Source of the DNA: Winslowiella toletana
GTDB lineage: Bacteria; Pseudomonadota; Gammaproteobacteria; Enterobacterales; Enterobacteriaceae
Direction: 5' to 3'
DNA: 64,000 nt
NCBI RefSeq assembly: GCF_017875465.1
Contig: NZ_JAGGMQ010000001.1
Span: 1,302,001-1,366,000 of the forward strand
The position numbers were made by a program, and so were the translations under genes. Below, one piece after another: positions 38,741-50,409 of this stretch. How positions within the stretch are numbered: position 1 is the first letter of the stretch; every line of letters begins with the position of its first letter. A model generated the notes under the pieces. The model was not told the origin of the DNA. It saw only the letters and a program-made list of their open reading frames with translations, and ran no database searches.

Positions 38741-39349
38741 TCAGCAGTTGATAATATCGCGACCACGCAGCACGTCTAACAATTGCGCTATCAATTTTGT
38801 TACCAATTGTTCGCCATCCAGATGGATTTCAGCCTGTTCCGGCGCCTCGTAAGCCGAGTCAATACCGGTAAAATTACGCAGTTCACCGGCACGCGCTTTT
38901 TTGTACAAACCTTTCGGATCACGCGCTTCACAGATAGCCAGCGGCGTATCGACAAACACCTCAATAAAACGTCCTTCTCCCACCATATCGCGCACCATCT
39001 GTCGCTCGGCGCGGTGCGGTGAGATAAACGCCGTTAATACCACCAGACCGGCATCGACCATCAGTTTCGCCACTTCACCGACGCGACGAATATTCTCTTT
39101 GCGGTGCTCATCGCTGAAGCCAAGATCGCGACACAGACCGTGACGCACATTGTCGCCATCCAGCAGATAGGTGCTGACGCCATGCTGATGCAGCGCCTGC
39201 TCCAGCGCCCCGGCGACGGTGGATTTACCCGAGCCCGAAAGCCCGGTAAACCACAACACCACGCCCTGATGACCATGCAGCGTCTCGCGCTCGGCACGCG
39301 TTACCGCGTGCGCATGCCAGATAACATTTTCATCATGTGTGGCGGCCAT
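38741..39349 (-). CDS. cysC: Adenylylsulfate kinase
   Basis: 202 residues. CysC phosphorylates APS to PAPS. Walker A is [25 protein letters not shown] binds [17 protein letters not shown] and [15 protein letters not shown] complete the fold. It directly follows the cysN stop with no gap, so it is the last core gene of cysG-cysD-cysN-cysC. Confidence 0.97.
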   Translation of the reverse strand: MAATHDENVIWHAHAVTRAERETLHGHQGVVLWFTGLSGSGKSTVAGALEQALHQHGVSTYLLDGDNVRHGLCRDLGFSDEHRKENIRRVGEVAKLMVDAGLVVLTAFISPHRAERQMVRDMVGEGRFIEVFVDTPLAICEARDPKGLYKKARAGELRNFTGIDSAYEAPEQAEIHLDGEQLVTKLIAQLLDVLRGRDIINC

Positions 39350-40777
39350 TTATTTGCCACCCAGCAGATCACGCGCACCCCAGTGCGGGAAGTGGCGACG
39401 CACCAGCGCGTTTAACTCCAGCTCAAAGGCGCTGAAATCACCGCGGCCCTGCGGCGCATCTTCCAGTGTATGACGCACCATGCCCGCCCCCACCGTCACG
39501 TTGCTCAGACGATCGATAAAGATCATCCCGCCGGTTACCGGGTTCTGCTGATAGGCATCCAGCACCATGGGCTCATCAAAAGTGACATCCACCAGGCCGA
39601 TACCGTTGAGCGGCAGGCTGTCCACTTCATGTTGCGCCAGGCTGTTAATTTCAACCTGATGCTGAATTTTTTCGACACGGGCGCGGGTTTTCTTACCGGC
39701 AATTTTCACATCATAACTCTGGCCCGGCGACAGTGGCTGTTCCGCCATCCATACCACGTCAATTGATGCGCCCTGCACCGCTTTCAGATCGGTATCGGCG
39801 GTCACCAGCAGATCGCCACGACTGATATCAATCTCATCTTTCAGCACCAGCGTCAGCGCTTCACCGGCAATTGCCTGCTGCAGATCGCCATCAAAGGTAA
39901 CGATCCGGGCGATAGTGGATTCAACCCCAGACGGCAACACTTTCACCCGCTGACCGACATGCACTGTCCCGGATGCCAGCGTACCGGCATAGCCACGGAA
40001 ATCGAGATTCGGACGGTTAACATACTGCACCGGGAAGCGCATTGGCTGCTGCTCCACCACGCGCTGCACATCCACGGTTTCCAGCACGTCCAGCAGGGTT
40101 GGGCCGCTGTACCACGCCATTGCCGCACCTGGTGCAGCGACGTTTTCGCCTTCAAGCGCCGACAGCGGCACAAAGCGAATATCGAGATCGCCTGGCAGCT
40201 GAGTCGCAAAATCGAGGTAATCCTGTTTGATCTGCTCGAAGGTTTCCTGCTTATACTCCACCAGATCCATTTTATTGATCGCCACCACCAGATGCTTGAT
40301 CCCCAGCAGCGTGGAGATAAAACTGTGGCGACGCGTCTGATCCAGCACGCCTTTACGCGCATCGATCAGCAGGATCGCCAGATCGCAGGTCGACGCGCCG
40401 GTGGCCATATTGCGCGTATACTGCTCATGGCCCGGGGTGTCGGCAATAATAAATTTGCGCTTCTCAGTAGAGAAGTAGCGATACGCCACATCAATGGTGA
40501 TGCCCTGCTCGCGCTCAGCCTGCAAACCATCCACCAGCAGCGCCAGATCGAGCTTCTCGCCCTGAGTACCATGGCGTTTGCTGTCATTATGCAGCGAAGA
40601 GAGCTGATCTTCATAAATCTGCCGGGTATCGTGCAACAGACGACCAATCAGGGTGCTTTTCCCGTCATCGACGCTGCCACAGGTAAGAAAACGCAACAGG
40701 CTTTTATGTTGCTGCGTATGCAGCCAGGCTTCTACACCACCCTGATCGGCAATTTGTTGTGCAATAACGTTGTTCAT
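39350..40777 (-). CDS. cysN: Sulfate adenylyltransferase, GTPase subunit
   Basis: 475 residues. The EF-Tu-like GTPase of ATP sulfurylase uses GTP hydrolysis to drive APS formation. P-loop GSVDDGKST, switch [19 protein letters not shown], and NKMD are present, followed by two beta-barrel domains. It lies 11 bases after cysD and is expected to be under CysB/N-acetylserine control. Confidence 0.97.
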   Translation of the reverse strand: MNNVIAQQIADQGGVEAWLHTQQHKSLLRFLTCGSVDDGKSTLIGRLLHDTRQIYEDQLSSLHNDSKRHGTQGEKLDLALLVDGLQAEREQGITIDVAYRYFSTEKRKFIIADTPGHEQYTRNMATGASTCDLAILLIDARKGVLDQTRRHSFISTLLGIKHLVVAINKMDLVEYKQETFEQIKQDYLDFATQLPGDLDIRFVPLSALEGENVAAPGAAMAWYSGPTLLDVLETVDVQRVVEQQPMRFPVQYVNRPNLDFRGYAGTLASGTVHVGQRVKVLPSGVESTIARIVTFDGDLQQAIAGEALTLVLKDEIDISRGDLLVTADTDLKAVQGASIDVVWMAEQPLSPGQSYDVKIAGKKTRARVEKIQHQVEINSLAQHEVDSLPLNGIGLVDVTFDEPMVLDAYQQNPVTGGMIFIDRLSNVTVGAGMVRHTLEDAPQGRGDFSAFELELNALVRRHFPHWGARDLLGGK

Positions 40778-40788
40778 CTGGCGGCTCC

Positions 40789-41697
40789 TTAGAAATAACC
40801 CTGGCGTTTCTTCAGCTCCATTGAGCCTGCCTGGTCGCGGTCAATCATGCGTCCCTGACGTTCACTGGTAGTCGAAACCAGCATCTCTTCGATAATCCCC
40901 GGCAGCGTCTGGGCTTCAGACTCGACGGCGCCGGTTAGCGGCCAGCAGCCAAGGGTACGGAAACGCACCATCCGCTGTTCGATCACTTCACCAGGTTGCA
41001 GATCGATACGGTCGTCATCGATCATCATCAGCATACCGTCACGTTCCAGCACCGGACGTGGCGCCGCCAGATAGAGCGGAACGATCTCAATATCTTCGAG
41101 GAAGATATACTGCCAGATATCCAGCTCGGTCCAGTTTGACAGTGGGAACACACGGATGCTTTCGCCCTTGTTAATCTGGCCGTTGTAGTTGTGCCACAGT
41201 TCCGGGCGCTGGTTTTTCGGATCCCAGCGATGGAAACGGTCGCGGAACGAGTAGATACGCTCTTTCGCGCGCGACTTCTCTTCGTCGCGACGGGCGCCGC
41301 CGAATGCCGCGTCAAAGCCGTATTTGTTCAGCGCCTGCTTCAGTCCTTCGGTTTTCATAATATCGGTGTGTTTGGCGCTGCCATGGACAAACGGGTTAAT
41401 CCCCATCGCCACCCCTTCCGGGTTACGGTGCACCAGCAGTTCAGCGCCGATGCTTTTCACCATACGGTCGCGGAACTCGTACATTTCACGGAATTTCCAG
41501 CCGGTATCAACATGCAGCAGCGGGAACGGCAGGGTTCCCGGGTAGAAGGCTTTACGCGCCAGATGCAGCATCACGGATGAATCTTTACCGATGGAGTACA
41601 TCATCACCGGGTTGGAGAACTCCGCCGCCACTTCGCGGATAATATGGATGCTTTCCGCCTCCAGCTGACGCAGATGAGTGAGTCGTTTTTGATCCAT
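40789..41697 (-). CDS. cysD: Sulfate adenylyltransferase, catalytic subunit
   Basis: 302 residues. It adenylates sulfate to APS. The PP-motif [17 protein letters not shown] is at about 50-65, with [13 protein letters not shown], the [20 protein letters not shown] motif and [11 protein letters not shown]. Ends in KKRQGYF as in other CysD. It lies 9 bases after cysG and 11 before cysN. Confidence 0.97.
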   Translation of the reverse strand: MDQKRLTHLRQLEAESIHIIREVAAEFSNPVMMYSIGKDSSVMLHLARKAFYPGTLPFPLLHVDTGWKFREMYEFRDRMVKSIGAELLVHRNPEGVAMGINPFVHGSAKHTDIMKTEGLKQALNKYGFDAAFGGARRDEEKSRAKERIYSFRDRFHRWDPKNQRPELWHNYNGQINKGESIRVFPLSNWTELDIWQYIFLEDIEIVPLYLAAPRPVLERDGMLMMIDDDRIDLQPGEVIEQRMVRFRTLGCWPLTGAVESEAQTLPGIIEEMLVSTTSERQGRMIDRDQAGSMELKKRQGYF

Positions 41698-41706
41698 AAT
41701 CTTTCC

Positions 41707-43122
41707 TCAAGCCAAATTCACAACGGCGGATTCACGTCCGGCCTGCTGTGCTGAATGTTGAAACCAGGCCAACTGCGCATGCAGATTGACGACTTCGCCA
41801 ATCACCAAAAGCGCTGGCGTCGGGGCGCGTTGCGCCAGTTCTTCGAGCTGTTCGAGCGTACCGGTTAACACCTGCTGATCCTGACGGGTGCCACGACCAA
41901 TCACCGCTACCGGCGTGCTGGCGTCGCGCCCGTGGGCAATCAGCTGCTGACTGATTTCCGCCGCTTTCACCGTGCCCATATAGATCGCCAGCGTCTGACG
42001 CGCACGCGCTAACGAAGGCCAGTCGATGCCATCGCCGCCGGTGCGGCAATGGCCAGTAATAAACAGTACGCTTTGCGCGTGGTCGCGATGGGTCAGCGGA
42101 ATACCGGCGTAGGCAGTCGCGCCCGCGGCGGCGGTGACGCCCGGCACCACCTGAAACGGAATGCCAGCGGCCTGCGCGGCCTGTAACTCTTCGCCACCAC
42201 GGCCAAAGATAAAGGGATCGCCGCCTTTCAGGCGCACCACCCGTTTGCCCTGCTGCGCCAGCTCCACCAGCAGGCGGTTGGTCTCTTCCTGCGGCACCGA
42301 GTGGGCGCCAGCGCGTTTGCCAACGCAGATGCGGTCGGCGTCGCGGCGGACTAAATCCAGAATCTCATCGCTGACCAGATGGTCATACAGCACCACATCC
42401 GCCAGCTGCATCACCTGCAAACCACGCAGCGTCAGCAGACCGGAATCACCTGGCCCGGCGCCAACCAGCACGATTTCGCCCTGTGCTTTCTCCGGGTTGA
42501 CCAGCTGATCGTCCAGCGTCTGCTTCGCCCCCTGCACATTACCGGCAGCCACCTGACTGGCGAACAGGCCATTAAACGCGCGCTCCCAGAAACGACGGCG
42601 ATCCGACATCTTGTGAAAACGCTGCTTCACTTTGCCGCGCCACTCACCGGCAATCTGCGCCATCTGGCCGAGGTTAGCGGGCAACAAGGCTTCCAGTTTT
42701 TCCCGCAGTAAACGCGCTAAAACCGGTGCGGTGCCGCTGGAGGAGATCGCAACCACCAATGGCGAGCGATCGACAATCGAAGGAAAGATAAAGGTGCATT
42801 TCGGCTGGTCATCAACCACATTCACCAGCCGGAAGCGTTGATTCGCCGCCGCAAATACCCTGGCGTTAAGCTGGCTGTCATCAGTGGCGGCTATCACCAG
42901 GAACACGCTATCGAGCTGTGCTTCGTCGAACTCGGTAGCCAGCCATTCGACTGCATTTATCTCCGCTAACGCCTGCAGCTCTTCGCACAGCGCGCGTGAG
43001 GCAATCTGGATGCGCGCGCCTGCCCGGCGCAGCAGTTCAATCTTGCGCGCCGCAATGTCGCCACCGCCTACCACCAGTACCGGCTTAGACTTGAGATCGG
43101 CAAAAATCGGGAGATAGTCCAC
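41707..43122 (-). CDS. cysG: Siroheme synthase (multifunctional)
   Basis: 471 residues. CysGB half: NAD-binding [13 protein letters not shown], with dehydrogenase and ferrochelatase activities. CysGA half: SAM uroporphyrinogen III methyltransferase with [29 protein letters not shown] and [16 protein letters not shown]. It makes siroheme for sulfite reductase CysI. In E. coli cysG is with nirBDC; here it leads cysDNC, making the cluster a self-contained sulfate-assimilation operon. About 255 bases to iap hold a divergent promoter region. Confidence 0.96.
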   Translation of the reverse strand: MDYLPIFADLKSKPVLVVGGGDIAARKIELLRRAGARIQIASRALCEELQALAEINAVEWLATEFDEAQLDSVFLVIAATDDSQLNARVFAAANQRFRLVNVVDDQPKCTFIFPSIVDRSPLVVAISSSGTAPVLARLLREKLEALLPANLGQMAQIAGEWRGKVKQRFHKMSDRRRFWERAFNGLFASQVAAGNVQGAKQTLDDQLVNPEKAQGEIVLVGAGPGDSGLLTLRGLQVMQLADVVLYDHLVSDEILDLVRRDADRICVGKRAGAHSVPQEETNRLLVELAQQGKRVVRLKGGDPFIFGRGGEELQAAQAAGIPFQVVPGVTAAAGATAYAGIPLTHRDHAQSVLFITGHCRTGGDGIDWPSLARARQTLAIYMGTVKAAEISQQLIAHGRDASTPVAVIGRGTRQDQQVLTGTLEQLEELAQRAPTPALLVIGEVVNLHAQLAWFQHSAQQAGRESAVVNLA

Positions 43123-43377
43123 GTCGGCCTTATATGAAATAACAAAAAGTTAACGCGACTATACGTCTGCTGCTTCCGTCAGATGAAATTACTTATTGGA
43201 ATGAGTAGTTACTGAATGGAATAACGAGCTGACTAAGTTGAGAACAAAATGTGCTTAACAGATGATATTTAGCGGCTTTCAGAACGAATGTAATTGTCTG
43301 ACTGCGATCACAATTTCATACTAGCGCAGTAAAAAAATTTTGCTTTGCGTCAGGGGATGACGCCTAAGGATCCTGAA

Positions 43378-44409
43378 ATGTTTTCCACCCTCCGCCTGAC
43401 TGCGCTGGCTGCGCTGCTCAGTTGCGGTATTGCTTTACCGGTGACGGCGGCGGAACCTGCCGTCGGCAAACAGGCTGAACAGCAGCTACGTAATATCGCC
43501 ACCTGGTTCCCTGGCCGCATGATCGGCAGTCCGGCCGAGTTGCTGACCGCCGACTATCTGCAACAACAGTTCAGCGCAATGGGTTACCACAGCGACAAAC
43601 GCGATTTTCATACCCGTTATCAATATCTGCACAAAGATGGCAGCGCCGTCTGGCGCAATGTCACCGGCACCTCGGTGATTGCCGCGCGTGAAGGTCAGGC
43701 GCCGCAGCAAATTCTGCTGGTGGCGCATCTCGATACCTGGAGTCCGCAGAGCGATGCCGATGTAGAACATAATCTCGGAGGCCTGCGCTTGCAGGGCGCC
43801 GACGACAACGCCGCCGGTCTGGGCGTGATGCTGGAACTGGCGCAACGTCTCAGCCAGCTCCCGCTGCATTATGGCGTGCGCTTTGTCGCGCTAAGCGGTG
43901 AAGAGATTGGTCATCGCGGCAGTGAAGATTATCTGACGCGGATGAAACCTGAAGAGAAGAAAAACACTCTGCTGGTGATTAACCTCGACAGTCTGATTGT
44001 CGGCGATAAGCTCTATTTTAACAGCGGTAGCAATACCCCTGCCGCAGTAGCACGTCAGACGCGCGATCGCGCGCTGGCTATCGCCCGTCGTTACGGCATT
44101 GCTGCCGACAGCCATACTCCGGCAAAAGGAGATTATCCGGCGGATAACGCCTTTGACAGCGCCGGTTTTCCACTGCTGAATGTGCGCGCCGCAAACTGGA
44201 CGCTGGGAAATAAAGATGGTCGCCAGCAGCGTCGTATCTCGCCGCATTTCCCGCAGGGTATCAGCCGCCATCAGACTGAGCGCGATAATCTCAGTTATCT
44301 TGATCGCTGGCTGCCTGGCCGTATCGCCCGGCGCAGCCATGACACGGTGAAAATCCTGCTGCCGTTAATCACTGAACTGGCTAATCCCGCCGCCAAAAAG
44401 GCGCTCTGA
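43378..44409 (+). CDS. iap: Alkaline phosphatase isozyme conversion aminopeptidase
   Basis: 343 residues from the ATG giving MFSTLRL, with AAGGA 7 bases upstream. A signal peptide (ALAALLSCGIALPVTAA) leads an M28-type zinc aminopeptidase: LLVAHLDTWSPQSDAD (metal ligands), LQGADDNAAGLGVMLELA and ALSGEEIGHRGSEDYL (catalytic Glu). Close to E. coli Iap until the C-terminal third, where a short cysteine-containing insert of E. coli is absent. Periplasmic. In E. coli it borders the type I-E CRISPR-cas locus; none is present here. Confidence 0.93.
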   Translation: MFSTLRLTALAALLSCGIALPVTAAEPAVGKQAEQQLRNIATWFPGRMIGSPAELLTADYLQQQFSAMGYHSDKRDFHTRYQYLHKDGSAVWRNVTGTSVIAAREGQAPQQILLVAHLDTWSPQSDADVEHNLGGLRLQGADDNAAGLGVMLELAQRLSQLPLHYGVRFVALSGEEIGHRGSEDYLTRMKPEEKKNTLLVINLDSLIVGDKLYFNSGSNTPAAVARQTRDRALAIARRYGIAADSHTPAKGDYPADNAFDSAGFPLLNVRAANWTLGNKDGRQQRRISPHFPQGISRHQTERDNLSYLDRWLPGRIARRSHDTVKILLPLITELANPAAKKAL

Positions 44410-44414
44410 TCGTT

Positions 44415-44434
44415 GCGGGCGCCGTGGCGCCCGC
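44415..44434. terminator. Hairpin between convergent iap and FeeM-like gene
   Basis: GCGGGCGCC (44415-44423) and GGCGCCCGC (44426-44434) form a perfect 9-bp stem, 5 bases after the iap stop and 8 bases before the neighbouring stop. There is no T run, so strength is uncertain. Confidence 0.5.
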
Positions 44435-44442
44435 TTCATCAG

Positions 44443-45306
44443 TTACAAATGTCGGTTCAGGATGCTGTGTAATGCCGCCCGTTGTTTGCTGCTCAGCGTG
44501 TCATTTTTGACACAGCAGCGATCGCAGTAGTGGCGGGCATGCTCCGCCGTCCAGCGAAACACCTTCTCCTCTTTCATGCATGCCACCAGCCTGTGATACA
44601 GATTGCTGATATTCATCGACACCATCACCTCTTTGACACTCAGGCGTTTATGCGGCGATAAGCTTTTGCGCAGGAAAGCCAGCGTCTGGCGAATATCGGC
44701 ACGCAGTAAGACCACCGGTTTGTTCTGATACGCAGGATGCAGGCGGCTCTCCCCCACCTGATGAAAAAACAGATTATCCTGGTAGAAGCGTGCTTTACGC
44801 GCCTCCACCTGGATAAACAGCGTATCAATGCGTTGAAAGAAGGCGGCATAGAGAATAATCCAGCCGTAGAGCGCACGTAGTACACCACCACCGCGATAAC
44901 AGGCATCAATGCATAATGAGCCAATCTCTGCGGTATGCTCCGGCTGACAGCCTGACTGGCAAATCTCGTCGGCAAATATCTTCTCCGCCGGTAATCCCTG
45001 CCCGCTCTGCTTAATCAGCGCAATGGTGCCAATCACATCATTATCGACTTTAGCCAGAAACAGGCGGTTCGCGGCGGTGAAGAACCAGGGTGAAAACAAC
45101 ATATTGCCTGGCTGAGGCGCCACCAGACCGAGTTTGAGGTACTCCGCGTGTAATTTTCCCATGCCGGTAAAAAAATCCTGCAGTGTACTCACCTGGCGAA
45201 TATCGATTTCGTCAGTTGAGTGTTGTTTACCAAAACGAAGGGAATTCTTCACGACGGAAGATGGTTTTTTATGGGGTACAGACGACGTCAGGGCTTTATC
45301 TGACAC
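44443..45306 (-). CDS. FeeM-like N-acyl amino-acid synthase (GNAT/autoinducer-synthase fold)
   Basis: 287 residues from a GTG with AAGGAGA 7 bases upstream; a second GTG 12 codons earlier lacks such a site. The core matches the N-acyl amino acid synthase FeeM family: HAEYLKLGLV, NRLFLAKVDNDVIGTIALI, then AEIGSLCIDACYRGGGVLRALYG, the acyl-donor binding loop. Relatives transfer fatty acyl groups from acyl-ACP to amino acids. The C-terminal 90 residues (HARHYCDRCCVKND) are cysteine-bearing and of unknown role. The upstream DNA is very AT-rich. Product cannot be predicted. Confidence 0.7.
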   Translation of the reverse strand: MSDKALTSSVPHKKPSSVVKNSLRFGKQHSTDEIDIRQVSTLQDFFTGMGKLHAEYLKLGLVAPQPGNMLFSPWFFTAANRLFLAKVDNDVIGTIALIKQSGQGLPAEKIFADEICQSGCQPEHTAEIGSLCIDACYRGGGVLRALYGWIILYAAFFQRIDTLFIQVEARKARFYQDNLFFHQVGESRLHPAYQNKPVVLLRADIRQTLAFLRKSLSPHKRLSVKEVMVSMNISNLYHRLVACMKEEKVFRWTAEHARHYCDRCCVKNDTLSSKQRAALHSILNRHL

Positions 45307-45473
45307 TGTGTTCTCTCCTTGCTGAGTGAGTAAAACTTCCACCCAACAAGGATTGATCGATTAGATAAATTAAACAATAAAGTAACAAAAAATTAATGCA
45401 TTAACGAAAATACAATAAATTAACTAATAAACACCGATAAACTATCGGGTAATTAGTTTAGCATAATTTATCA
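45307..45473. promoter_or_regulatory. AT-rich region between cysH and the FeeM-like gene
   Basis: About 165 bases, dominated by A/T. CCGATA-AAC-TATCGG (45434-45448) followed on the minus strand by TGTTTATT is a likely cysH terminator. The rest must hold the promoter of the FeeM-like gene and is a plausible H-NS target. Confidence 0.55.
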
Positions 45474-46208
45474 TTAACCTTCATGCAGGCCGCACTCGCG
45501 TTTCAGGCCAAAGAAGCGCGTCTCTTCTTCTGCCATACCCGGCTCCCACTTACGCGTGGTATGGGTATCGCCGACCGACAGATAGCCTTCATCCCACAGC
45601 GGATGGTAGCTGAGACCATTCTGTTGCAGATACTGATACACCTGTTTGTTGTCCCAGTCGATAATTGGCAGGATCTTAAATACCCCGCGCTGAATCGCCA
45701 GCACTGGCAGATGTGCGCGGCTGCCAGACTGGTCGCGGCGCAGACCAGCAAACCATGTCTGACCACCCAGTGTCTCCAGCGCGCGGTTCATCGGTTCAAC
45801 CTTGTTAATCTGGTTGTACTTTTCGATGCCTTCAACGCCCTGCTCCCACAGTTTGCCGTAGCGCGCTTCCTGCCATGCCGCTGACTGCTCGGCGCGGAAC
45901 ACTTTCAGATTCAGATCCAGCTTCTCGGTCAGCGAGTCGATAAACTGGTAGGTTTCGGCAAACAGATAACCGGTATCGGTCAGGATCACCGGAATGTCTG
46001 GCTTCTGGCGCGTTACCAGATGCAGCGACACCGCTGCCTGAATGCCAAAGCTGGATGACAGCACAAAATCGCCCGGCAGATTTTCCAGCGCCCAGCTGAC
46101 GCGCTCTTCAGCGGAGAGTTTCTCCAGCTGAGTATTTACTTCCGCCAGCGCCATCACGCGCTCGACTTTTGGCATATCGTTCAGTGCTGCGAGATCGAAT
46201 ACAGACAT
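45474..46208 (-). CDS. cysH: Phosphoadenosine phosphosulfate reductase
   Basis: 244 residues. CysH reduces PAPS to sulfite using thioredoxin. The [17 protein letters not shown]-loop, the [16 protein letters not shown] segment, [11 protein letters not shown], and the C-terminal catalytic ECGLH cysteine are present. It lies 15 bases after cysI, third of cysJ-cysI-cysH. Confidence 0.97.
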   Translation of the reverse strand: MSVFDLAALNDMPKVERVMALAEVNTQLEKLSAEERVSWALENLPGDFVLSSSFGIQAAVSLHLVTRQKPDIPVILTDTGYLFAETYQFIDSLTEKLDLNLKVFRAEQSAAWQEARYGKLWEQGVEGIEKYNQINKVEPMNRALETLGGQTWFAGLRRDQSGSRAHLPVLAIQRGVFKILPIIDWDNKQVYQYLQQNGLSYHPLWDEGYLSVGDTHTTRKWEPGMAEEETRFFGLKRECGLHEG

Positions 46209-46223
46209 TATCAGTCGCCTCCG

Positions 46224-47936
46224 TTATTCCCAAAAATCACGTGCCGGATCGAGAACCTCGCGCACCACGCCGGCGCGAATGGTGAAGTCGCCAAAGCCTT
46301 CATCGGCTTCACGCTCGCTTGCCCAGCGTCCGACCAGTTCATCAATGCTCGCCAGAATATCGTCTTCGTTGATATTCTCACGATACATCGCCGGAATACG
46401 TGTACCGGTGCGGTTACCGCCAAGGTGCAGGTTGTAGCGACCCGGCGCCTTACCGACCAGACCAATTTCAGCCAGCATGGCACGGCCGCAACCGTTCGGA
46501 CAACCGGTTACGCGTAGCACTATGTGCTCTTCCCCGACGCCGTGTTTATTCATCAGCCCTTCGACCTTGGTGACAAATTCCGGCAGAAAGCGCTCAGCTT
46601 CCGCCATCGCCAGCGGACAGGTAGGGAACGACACGCAGGCCATCGAGTTTTCGCGCTGGGCAGTGACGTTCTCCATCAGGCCATGGCTGCGGGCAATCGC
46701 CTCGATTTTGTCCTTCAGCGTTTCCGGTACGCCCGCCACAATCAGGTTCTGGTTGGCGGTCAGACGGAAATCACCAGGATGGATTCTGGCAATTTCAGCC
46801 ACGCCGGATTTCAGCGCGCGGCCTGGGTAGTCCAGCAGACGGCCGTTTTCAATAAACAGCGTCAGATGCCATTTGTTATCAATACCCTTCACCCAGCCAA
46901 AGCGGTCGCCACGGGTGGTGAATTCATACGGACGAATCGGTTCGAACGTAATGCCAGCCCGGCGTTCAACTTCCTGCTTAAAGGTCTCAACGCCGACGCG
47001 TTCAAGGGTGTATTTGGTTTTGGCGTTTTTGCGGTCGGTACGGTTACCCCAGTCGCGCTGGGTGGTCACAACCGCTTCCGCTACCGCCAGCGTCTTATCC
47101 AGTGGCAGATAACCAAATTCACTGGCAGTACGGGCATAAGTCGCTTTATTACCGTGCTCGATCGACAGACCACCGCCCACCAGCAGATTAAAGCCCACCA
47201 GCTTGCCGTTCTCGGCAATGGCGATAAAGTTCAGGTCGTTGGCGTGCAGGTCGACATCATTGTGCGGCGGCACCACCACGGTGGTTTTAAACTTACGTGG
47301 CAGATAGGTTTCACCGAGAATCGGCTCTTTATCAGTGGTCGCGACCTTCTCTTTATCCAGCCAGATTTCGGCATAGGCGCGCGTCTGCGGCAGCAGGTGC
47401 TCTGAGAGTTTTTTTGCCCACTCATAGGCTTCCTGATGCAGCTCTGACTCCACCGGGTTCGAGGTGCAGAGCACATTACGGTTAACGTCGTTGGCGGTGG
47501 CCAGCGAGTCGAGTCCGACTTCGCTCAGCATCTGGTGCGCCGGTTTCACATTGCCTTTCAGAATACCGTGAAACTGAAAGGTCTGACGGTTAGTCAGGCG
47601 CACGCTGCCGTAAATGGTATTGTCTTCGGCGAACTTATCAATCGCCAGCCACTGGGTCGGGGTAATAATCCCGCCCGGCAGACGGCAGCGCAGCATCATG
47701 GCATGACGCGGCTCCAGCTTCTGCTCGGCGCGTTCGGCGCGGATATCGCGGTCATCCTGCTGATACATACCGTGAAAACGGATCAGCAGAAAGTTATCGC
47801 CACGGAAACCACCGGTAAGGCCATCGGTGAGATCGTCAGCGATGGTGCCACGCAGGTAGTTACTCTCTTTTTTCAGGCGTTCAGCGTCAGTCAGTTTGCC
47901 TTCAACGACCAACGGTCCAGGATGTTTTTCGCTCAT
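46224..47936 (-). CDS. cysI: Sulfite reductase hemoprotein (beta subunit)
   Basis: 570 residues. CysI reduces sulfite to sulfide with six electrons from CysJ. Siroheme/Fe4S4 cysteines lie in [10 protein letters not shown] and CPNGCGRAM. Two ferredoxin-like repeats carry conserved arginines ([13 protein letters not shown]). The start overlaps the cysJ stop by one base (TAATG), giving coupled synthesis of the holoenzyme. Confidence 0.97.
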   Translation of the reverse strand: MSEKHPGPLVVEGKLTDAERLKKESNYLRGTIADDLTDGLTGGFRGDNFLLIRFHGMYQQDDRDIRAERAEQKLEPRHAMMLRCRLPGGIITPTQWLAIDKFAEDNTIYGSVRLTNRQTFQFHGILKGNVKPAHQMLSEVGLDSLATANDVNRNVLCTSNPVESELHQEAYEWAKKLSEHLLPQTRAYAEIWLDKEKVATTDKEPILGETYLPRKFKTTVVVPPHNDVDLHANDLNFIAIAENGKLVGFNLLVGGGLSIEHGNKATYARTASEFGYLPLDKTLAVAEAVVTTQRDWGNRTDRKNAKTKYTLERVGVETFKQEVERRAGITFEPIRPYEFTTRGDRFGWVKGIDNKWHLTLFIENGRLLDYPGRALKSGVAEIARIHPGDFRLTANQNLIVAGVPETLKDKIEAIARSHGLMENVTAQRENSMACVSFPTCPLAMAEAERFLPEFVTKVEGLMNKHGVGEEHIVLRVTGCPNGCGRAMLAEIGLVGKAPGRYNLHLGGNRTGTRIPAMYRENINEDDILASIDELVGRWASEREADEGFGDFTIRAGVVREVLDPARDFWE

Positions 47937-49741
47937 TAGTACACGTCTCGCTGATAACGGCGCTCAATGCGCAGCTCGCTTAAAAATTCGTCAGCCGTTT
48001 CGATGTCCATGCCACCGTATTCGGCTACCACTTCCAGTAATGCCTGCTCAACGTCTTTTGCCATACGATTAGCATCGCCGCAGACGTAAATGTGTGCGCC
48101 TTGCTGAATCCAGCGCCACACTTCCGCGCCCTTCGCGCGGATTTTGTCCTGTACATAGACTTTATGCTGCTGGTCGCGTGACCAGGCTAAATCGATATTG
48201 GTCAGCAGGCCATCTTTTACATAGCGCTGCCACTCCACCTGATAGAGGAAATCTTCGGTAAAGTGCGGGTTGCCAAAGAACAGCCAGTTTTTACCGCCCG
48301 CGCCGTCGTTGTCGCGCTGCTGCATAAAGGCGCGGAACGGGGCAATCCCGGTGCCAGGCCCAATCATAATCACCGGCGTTTCCGGGTTGGCGGGCAGACG
48401 GAAGTTATCGTTATGTTCGATAAACACGCGAATCTCGCCGTCCTCTTCCAGACGATCGGCCAGATAGCTGGAGGCGCCACCGGCACGCGCACGGCCATCA
48501 ATCTCATAACGCACCGCGCCGACCGTAATATGCACCTCAGTTTCGTTCTCCGCCTGTGAAGAGGCGATCGAGTAGAGGCGCGGAGTGAGCGGCCGCAGCA
48601 GCTCAATTAACTGGTCAGCATGCAGTTCGGTTGGCGCCTGACGCGCCATATCTACAATCGGCGTGCTCTGCGCATAGTGCTGTAGCTTCGCCTTATCAGA
48701 CACCAGCGCCAGCAGCGCATCGTTGCGCGACAGATGGGCAAAACGCTCGACGATTTGCGGCGTATTGACCGTCAGTTCGAAATGTTTCTGCAGTGCTTCC
48801 GCCAGTGGCAGCGTGGCGCCATTAACCACCACGCTCTCATCGCCTTTTAACCACAGCAGTTCAGCCAGTTCCTGCACCAGCGCCGCATCGTTTTCAAACC
48901 AGACGCCGAGCGCATCACCCGGCTGATAGCGCAGTGCTGAGTCGCCGAGGTCGATTTCGATATGACGGACGTCTTTATCGGAGTTGCGACCGGTAATTTT
49001 CTGGTTTACCGCAAAGCTGGCAACCAGCGGCGCTTCTTTGGTATAAGGCGTGCTATCGACCTGATTAACGCTGCCGCTGGCGGTCTGCGCCGCCGCCGAC
49101 GGTGACTCAGCCGGCGCGCGTGCTTTCAGCACCTCAACCACCTGCTTACGCCACTGCTCAGCATCAGCCGCGTATTCCACATCGGCATCGACGCGCGCCA
49201 GCAGGCGATCGCCGCCCAGTTCCGCCAGCTTGCCGTCAAAATCTTTGCCCGCCTGGCTGAAAAACTCGTAGGAGGTGTCGCCGAGGCCAAACACCGCAAA
49301 AGCGGTATCGGTCAGTTTCGGCGCTTTCTTCGACATCAGGAATTTGTGCAGCGCCACCGCTTCTTCCGGCGGTTCACCCTCACCCTGGGTGGAGGTCACC
49401 ACCACCAGCAGTTTTTCCTGCGCGATCTGTTTAAATTTGTAGTCGCCAGCATTCACCAGATTGACATTCAGCTTAGCCGCCAGCAGGTCATCACGCAGCT
49501 GTTCCGCCAGCCGACGTGCATTGCCGGTCTGCGAAGCGGACAGAATGGTGATGGCCGGTGTCTCAACCATTGCCGGAGCCGTGGCGACAGCAGCGCCCCC
49601 CGTCTGATTGACCATCCCCCAAAAATAGCCGGAAAGCCATGCCAGCTGCGTGGTAGAGAAATCACCTGTCGCCGCCTGCAAGCGCGCGAATTGCTCCGGG
49701 TTAAGCGGAAGCAGATTACCTGGGGGAGCCTGAGTCGTCAT
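47936..49741 (-). CDS. cysJ: Sulfite reductase flavoprotein (alpha subunit)
   Basis: 601 residues from the ATG giving [17 protein letters not shown]; an upstream extension of 24 codons is not conserved. Flavodoxin domain ([30 protein letters not shown]), FAD-binding connecting domain (RLYSIASSQ), and NADPH-binding ferredoxin reductase domain ([34 protein letters not shown]) follow in order. The 293 bases to queD hold divergent promoters and probably a CysB site, which I cannot localise. Confidence 0.96.
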   Translation of the reverse strand: MTTQAPPGNLLPLNPEQFARLQAATGDFSTTQLAWLSGYFWGMVNQTGGAAVATAPAMVETPAITILSASQTGNARRLAEQLRDDLLAAKLNVNLVNAGDYKFKQIAQEKLLVVVTSTQGEGEPPEEAVALHKFLMSKKAPKLTDTAFAVFGLGDTSYEFFSQAGKDFDGKLAELGGDRLLARVDADVEYAADAEQWRKQVVEVLKARAPAESPSAAAQTASGSVNQVDSTPYTKEAPLVASFAVNQKITGRNSDKDVRHIEIDLGDSALRYQPGDALGVWFENDAALVQELAELLWLKGDESVVVNGATLPLAEALQKHFELTVNTPQIVERFAHLSRNDALLALVSDKAKLQHYAQSTPIVDMARQAPTELHADQLIELLRPLTPRLYSIASSQAENETEVHITVGAVRYEIDGRARAGGASSYLADRLEEDGEIRVFIEHNDNFRLPANPETPVIMIGPGTGIAPFRAFMQQRDNDGAGGKNWLFFGNPHFTEDFLYQVEWQRYVKDGLLTNIDLAWSRDQQHKVYVQDKIRAKGAEVWRWIQQGAHIYVCGDANRMAKDVEQALLEVVAEYGGMDIETADEFLSELRIERRYQRDVY

Positions 49742-50034
49742 TGCGTTGAAAATTCCAGTGTCTGTGGTCCGGGACGTAAGAGGAGGTAGGTTACCGAGTG
49801 ACATAATAACCATTAAATAAGGGTTAGAAATAATAAATAACCAAAATGACTAAGTGGTTTTTCGGGTAACGGTTAACAGCAAAAGCGGTTAACTAAAATC
49901 ATTTTAATCAATAAGTTAACAACACCAGGCGATTAAGAGTAAAGTTACTGGCGCGATCCTGCGCTTAACGGGTGCGAAAAAAGCTGTTTTCCGTTAGACT
50001 TCGTCGGTTTTTTGATGAGATTGAGACTGTAACG

Positions 50035-50394
50035 ATGGCAACCACGCTATTTAAAGATTTCCAGTTTGAAGCCGCGCACCATCTGCCAAATGTGCCGGAA
50101 GGCCATAAGTGTGGCCGTTTGCACGGACACTCGTTTTTGGTGCGTATTGAAATCACCGGCGAAGTGGATGCGCATACCGGCTGGGTAATGGATTTTGCTG
50201 AGCTGAAGGCGGCTTTTAAGCCGTTATACGATCGTCTGGATCACTATTATCTGAACGATATTCCAGGCCTCGAAAACCCTACCAGCGAAGTGCTGGCAAA
50301 ATGGATTTGGGATCAGATGAAGCCCACGCTGCCGGAACTGAGCGCAGTGCTGGTAAAAGAGACCTGTACCGCCGGGTGTGTTTATCGCGGTTGA
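50035..50394 (+). CDS. queD: 6-carboxy-5,6,7,8-tetrahydropterin synthase
   Basis: 119 residues from the ATG giving [15 protein letters not shown]; the frame runs 21 codons further upstream without homology. QueD converts dihydroneopterin triphosphate in queuosine biosynthesis. Zinc histidines lie in FEAAHHL and GRLHGHS, and the catalytic Cys in EGHKCG. Divergent from cysJ, convergent with queE, as in E. coli. Confidence 0.95.
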   Translation: MATTLFKDFQFEAAHHLPNVPEGHKCGRLHGHSFLVRIEITGEVDAHTGWVMDFAELKAAFKPLYDRLDHYYLNDIPGLENPTSEVLAKWIWDQMKPTLPELSAVLVKETCTAGCVYRG

Positions 50395-50409
50395 TGCATC
50401 TCTTTGACA

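Noticed and set aside
44410..45473. Possible CRISPR-cas locus beside iap, as in E. coli
   Set aside because: The interval holds only the FeeM-like gene and an AT-rich spacer; no repeats or cas motifs were seen.
46524..47405. Long plus-strand frame of 293 codons opposite cysI
   Set aside because: It is the antisense shadow of cysI, which is fully conserved on the minus strand.
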